NCBI GenBank assembly: GCA_020846635.1 | Contig: JADLDO010000023.1 | Coordinates: 388,384 to 452,383 of the forward strand | Length of the DNA stretch: 64,000 bases | Direction: 5' to 3' | Source of the DNA: Caldilineaceae bacterium | GTDB lineage: Bacteria > Chloroflexota > Anaerolineae > Caldilineales > Caldilineaceae | In this document: piece by piece, positions 61,486 to 64,000 of the stretch | Numbering within the stretch: position 1 is the first letter of the stretch | Layout of the letters: the number at the start of each line of letters is the position of its first letter | Made by a program: the position numbers and the translations under genes | The notes under the pieces: model-generated | The model's input: the letters and a program-made list of their open reading frames with translations, nothing else | The model's database searches: none | Told to the model about the DNA's origin: nothing

Positions 61486-63177
61486 CTATGTTATGACCGG
61501 GATACCCTCGACCGGCTCGTTCGCAACGGGCGGGCTCTCCATCGTGCAGACGCCAGCCGGACAGCGATGCTCCTCGATGTGTGCTATATATTCATCTAGG
61601 AAGTAGCGCAGGGTACTCAAGACCGGATTTGGGGCCGACTGGCCGAGGCCGCAAAGGCTGGTGTCGCGCACCAATTCGCACAACTCGCGCAGGGTTTGCA
61701 GGTCGTCCAGAGTGGCGCGTCCCTGGCTGATGCGGTCAAGGATGCGGTGCATCTCGACCGTACCCACGCGACAGGGGACGCACTTGCCGCAGCTTTCATC
61801 GGCGCAGAAGTCCATAAAATACTTGGCGACATCCACCATGCAGCTTTGCTCGTCCATGACAATGAGGCCGCCGGAACCCATGATTGAGCCTAAGCTCTTG
61901 AGGCTCTCGTAGTCCATCGGCGTGTCGAGATGTTCTGCCGGGATGCAGCCGCCGCTGGGGCCGCCGGTCTGTGCCGCTTTGAAGGCCAGGTTTTCGGGGA
62001 TGCCGCCGCCAATGTCGTAGACGATTTCGCGCAAGGTCATGCCCATGGGTACTTCGATCAAGCCTGTGTTTGTCACCTTGCCTGCCAGGGCAAAGACCTT
62101 TGTGCCTTTGCTTTTGGCTGTGCCTGTTGCCGAGAACCATGCCGCGCCCTGTTGGATGACGGGCACGATATTTCCGAAGGTTTCCACGTTGTTGATCAGC
62201 GTGGGTTTCCCCCATAGGCCGCTTTGGGCGGGAAAGGGAGGGCGTGGCACAGGCTGGCCGCGGCGACCCATGATAGACTGCATGAGGGCCGTTTCTTCGC
62301 CACAGACGAATGCACCTGCACCGATGCGTACGTCGATGCGGAAGTTAAAATTGGTTTCGAGAATGCGACTGCCCAACAGGCCGCGCCGTTCGGCGGCACG
62401 GATTGCCTTCTCAATGCGTTGTGCGGCAATGGGATATTCACCGCGCACATAGAGAAAGCCTTGTTCGGCCCCTACGGCATAGCCGGCAATTGCCATGCCT
62501 TCAAGGATACGATGCGGATCGGACTCCATGAGGGCGCGATCCATGTAGGCTCCTGGGTCGCCCTCGTCGCCGTTGGCAACGACATACTTCTTGTCGCTGG
62601 CAGCCTTGCGTACCAAGTCCCATTTGACGCCGGCTGGATAGCCAGCGCCCCCCCGACCGCGCAGCCCGCTTTGGATGATCTCGTTGCAGACCTCCTCCGG
62701 TGTCATCTCGTGCAGTACTTTGTCGAGCGCACGATAGCCATCGTGGGCGAGATAATCATCGAGCAACTCAGGGTCCACGATTCCACAGTTGGAAAGGACG
62801 ACTTTGTGCTGCTTGGTCATAAAAGGCATATCGGCGGGCAGCGCGGCATCGGGAGGGGGCTGGCTGCCCAGCACGTGTGCTTCGACAATTTGTTCGGCAA
62901 TCTCCGGCGTTACGCCCTGATAGACAATGTCGGGCTTATCTTTTTCTTGTACCGTCACGACGGGGCCGCGGCTGCAAGGACCCATACAGCCTGTTGCCAC
63001 GATCTGTACATCGGCATCCAGGCCGCGCGTTTTGATGGCCGCGTTGATGGCATTTTGGACGGAAGTGCCGCCAGATGAGAGACAAGGTGTGCTGGCACAA
63101 CAAAGTAAGCGGCAGCGAAACGCCTCTTGTTTTTCGCGTTCGCGTTGGGCAAGGTTCTGTAGGTCGTTGCTGTTCAT
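61486..63177 (-). CDS. hoxF: NAD-reducing hydrogenase diaphorase subunit HoxF
   Basis: 563 residues from [14 protein letters not shown], whose ATG overlaps the hoxE stop (ATGA); the longer frame upstream is hoxE in another frame. An N-terminal thioredoxin-like 2Fe-2S segment ([26 protein letters not shown]) is fused ahead of the NuoF-like core with the NADH site [13 protein letters not shown], the FMN site [15 protein letters not shown] and a 4Fe-4S cluster in [13 protein letters not shown]. It is the NAD(H)-binding subunit. The fusion and gene order E-F-U-Y-H fit cyanobacterial-type bidirectional hydrogenases. Confidence 0.95.
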   Translation of the reverse strand: MNSNDLQNLAQREREKQEAFRCRLLCCASTPCLSSGGTSVQNAINAAIKTRGLDADVQIVATGCMGPCSRGPVVTVQEKDKPDIVYQGVTPEIAEQIVEAHVLGSQPPPDAALPADMPFMTKQHKVVLSNCGIVDPELLDDYLAHDGYRALDKVLHEMTPEEVCNEIIQSGLRGRGGAGYPAGVKWDLVRKAASDKKYVVANGDEGDPGAYMDRALMESDPHRILEGMAIAGYAVGAEQGFLYVRGEYPIAAQRIEKAIRAAERRGLLGSRILETNFNFRIDVRIGAGAFVCGEETALMQSIMGRRGQPVPRPPFPAQSGLWGKPTLINNVETFGNIVPVIQQGAAWFSATGTAKSKGTKVFALAGKVTNTGLIEVPMGMTLREIVYDIGGGIPENLAFKAAQTGGPSGGCIPAEHLDTPMDYESLKSLGSIMGSGGLIVMDEQSCMVDVAKYFMDFCADESCGKCVPCRVGTVEMHRILDRISQGRATLDDLQTLRELCELVRDTSLCGLGQSAPNPVLSTLRYFLDEYIAHIEEHRCPAGVCTMESPPVANEPVEGIPVIT

Positions 63178-63770
63178 GCGGGTTCCTCGTTTGGCAGATC
63201 GATCGCCACGGGTGCCGAGTCGTCCTCGCCGCTGGCTTGGCCGGATGGCGCAAGCGCTGCCTGGACTTGGGCGAGGAGGCTTTCGGGCTGGGCGCGGCCC
63301 ACGACTTCGCCATCTAGCAGGACGACCGGCGCCAGGCCACAACTGCCCAGGCAGCGCGCGCTGTTGAGGCCGAATTGGCGATCCGGGGTCATTTGACCTG
63401 GCTCGATGCCATACGCCTTGCGTAACGTGGCGACGAGTTCGGCAGCGTTTTTGACATAACATGCAGTTCCCAGACAGACGGTGCAGTTATGCTCTCCCTG
63501 TGGTTTGAGGGAGAAGAAATGGTAGAAGGTGGCGACGCCATAGACCCAACTCAGCGGCAACTTCAGTTGACGCGCAACATAGACCAGCAGGTCATCCGAG
63601 AGAAATCCAAAAGTCTCCTGCGCGGTATGAAGCACTTCGATCAGGGCATCTTGCTGAAATTGAAAACGCTTAAGCGTGCGGTCGATGATCTTGAAGCGGT
63701 TATCACCGCTGGGATGATCATTCTTGGCGCGGCTCTGTGGATTTTGGGACCGGACGGGAGTAGTAGCCAT
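63174..63770 (-). CDS. hoxE: NAD-reducing hydrogenase subunit HoxE
   Basis: 198 residues from [17 protein letters not shown], with AAAGGAAG before the ATG. NuoE-like: a helical N-terminal part ([16 protein letters not shown]) and a thioredoxin-like 2Fe-2S domain with ligands in [11 protein letters not shown] and CLGSCG. HoxE extends the diaphorase and is thought to allow ferredoxin or membrane interaction. It is the first gene of the operon that runs through hypE, more than 10 kb with overlaps at most junctions. Confidence 0.94.
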   Translation of the reverse strand: MATTPVRSQNPQSRAKNDHPSGDNRFKIIDRTLKRFQFQQDALIEVLHTAQETFGFLSDDLLVYVARQLKLPLSWVYGVATFYHFFSLKPQGEHNCTVCLGTACYVKNAAELVATLRKAYGIEPGQMTPDRQFGLNSARCLGSCGLAPVVLLDGEVVGRAQPESLLAQVQAALAPSGQASGEDDSAPVAIDLPNEEPA

Positions 63771-63839
63771 AAACTTCCTTTTCACCGCTATCATGAGTCA
63801 AACTGATCGTGGAGAAGCATTAGATAGTAACGTAGTTTC

Positions 63840-63845
63840 ACTATA
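63840..63845 (-). promoter_or_regulatory. Candidate -10 element of the hox operon
   Basis: TATAGT on the minus strand, about 70 bases before hoxE and just downstream of the structured element B. No acceptable -35 is seen, so an activator may be required or the promoter may lie elsewhere. Confidence 0.3.
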
Positions 63846-63863
63846 GCGGATCAGCCCTATTGC

Positions 63864-63949
63864 GTGACCCACAGAGTGGGGAGATCACCTGCCCATCCCC
63901 TGGTGAGTTTGATCCCTGGTCGCCTGACTAGGTTGCTGGGCCACAGGGC
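63864..63949 (-). repeat. Approximately 86-base structured element, copy B (upstream of hoxE)
   Basis: The counterpart of 51691-51775. It contains CCTGGTC-gcct-GACTAGG (63915-63932) and the hairpin CCCAC-aga-GTGGG (63868-63880), extended by GTGA/TCAC. Relative to copy A the paired bases are substituted on both sides or by a G-U wobble, while the flanking TGGGGAGATCAC is identical. It lies 94-180 bases before hoxE. Confidence 0.6.
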
Positions 63950-63965
63950 AAAAAGAGTCAGGGCA

Positions 63966-64000
63966 AAAAAAGAGGGGTGGCAGCCATCTGCACAGATGGC
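63966..64000 (-). terminator. Intrinsic terminator of an upstream minus-strand gene, cut by window edge
   Basis: GCCATCTG with its complement CAGATGGC encloses a short loop at the window end; on the minus strand it is followed by CCACCCCTCTTTTTTT. It ends the transcript of a gene located beyond the window, so the hox operon needs its own promoter. Confidence 0.75.

Noticed and set aside
63177..63462. Upstream extension of the hoxF frame by 95 codons
   Set aside because: It overlaps hoxE and is Arg/Pro/Ser-rich; the ATG at 63177 overlaps the hoxE stop and begins the recognised HoxF sequence.
58626..63770. Considered as a membrane-bound uptake hydrogenase
   Set aside because: HoxY has no Tat signal peptide or C-terminal anchor and HoxE, F and U diaphorase genes are present, so it is a cytoplasmic NAD-linked enzyme.

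Overview
The window is a dense, moderately GC-rich bacterial chromosome segment with about 58 protein genes, one tRNA and many clear hairpin terminators. The gene mix suggests a member of the Chloroflexota (Anaerolineae, Caldilinea or Ardenticatena type): a bidirectional Hox hydrogenase, a single-chain pyruvate:ferredoxin oxidoreductase, ATP-dependent PEP carboxykinase, GT-C membrane glycosyltransferases with long C-terminal domains, and Pro/Thr-rich SH3 lipoproteins. This placement is inference from family content, not from a search. No phage, transposase or CRISPR array is visible.

Layout. 0-5 kb: end of an ABC exporter, then an ECF-type cobalt/nickel uptake operon (cbiM-cbiQ-cbiO). 5-7.3 kb: two trypsin-like proteases without signal peptides and a LuxR-type response regulator. 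7.4-12 kb: sucCD, a Nudix hydrolase and a sugar-type epimerase. 12-19 kb: a GT39-like glycosyltransferase, three tandem SH3-domain lipoproteins that are paralogues of each other, and a lone receiver protein. 19.4-35 kb: mostly housekeeping genes (rplI, mscS, gyrA, lepB, deoC, tRNA-Asp), with a class I glutamine amidotransferase, an AlbA/Schlafen-type protein, a CoA-disulfide-reductase-like flavoprotein and a YtcJ-type amidohydrolase. 35-45 kb: an accessory block of small membrane proteins, SRPBCC proteins, universal stress proteins, a DUF4342 protein, a DksA-like zinc finger protein and two large transporters. 45-64 kb: an energy block with a dihydroorotate-dehydrogenase-like protein, nifJ-type PFOR, pckA, a two-domain Usp, and one long minus-strand operon hoxE-F-U-Y-H-W, hypA-F-C-D-E.

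How it fits together. PFOR yields reduced ferredoxin and acetyl-CoA. The HoxEFUYH enzyme exchanges electrons between NAD(H), possibly ferredoxin, and protons. PckA and SucCD link this to the C4 branch. HypA, C, D, E, F and HoxW mature the NiFe site, and the ECF transporter could supply the nickel or cobalt. HypB is not in the window.

Most unusual signals. (1) An approximately 85-base element occurs twice, upstream of pckA and upstream of the hox operon, with two hairpins conserved by compensatory changes; next to pckA one of these hairpins competes with a terminator. (2) One terminator sequence, including its loop, is reused at three unrelated gene ends. (3) Three tandem SH3 lipoproteins share a Cys-Cys motif. 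(4) A TTGGGATA-type palindrome cluster lies at the lepB promoter. (5) Four roughly 10-base direct repeats precede cbiM.
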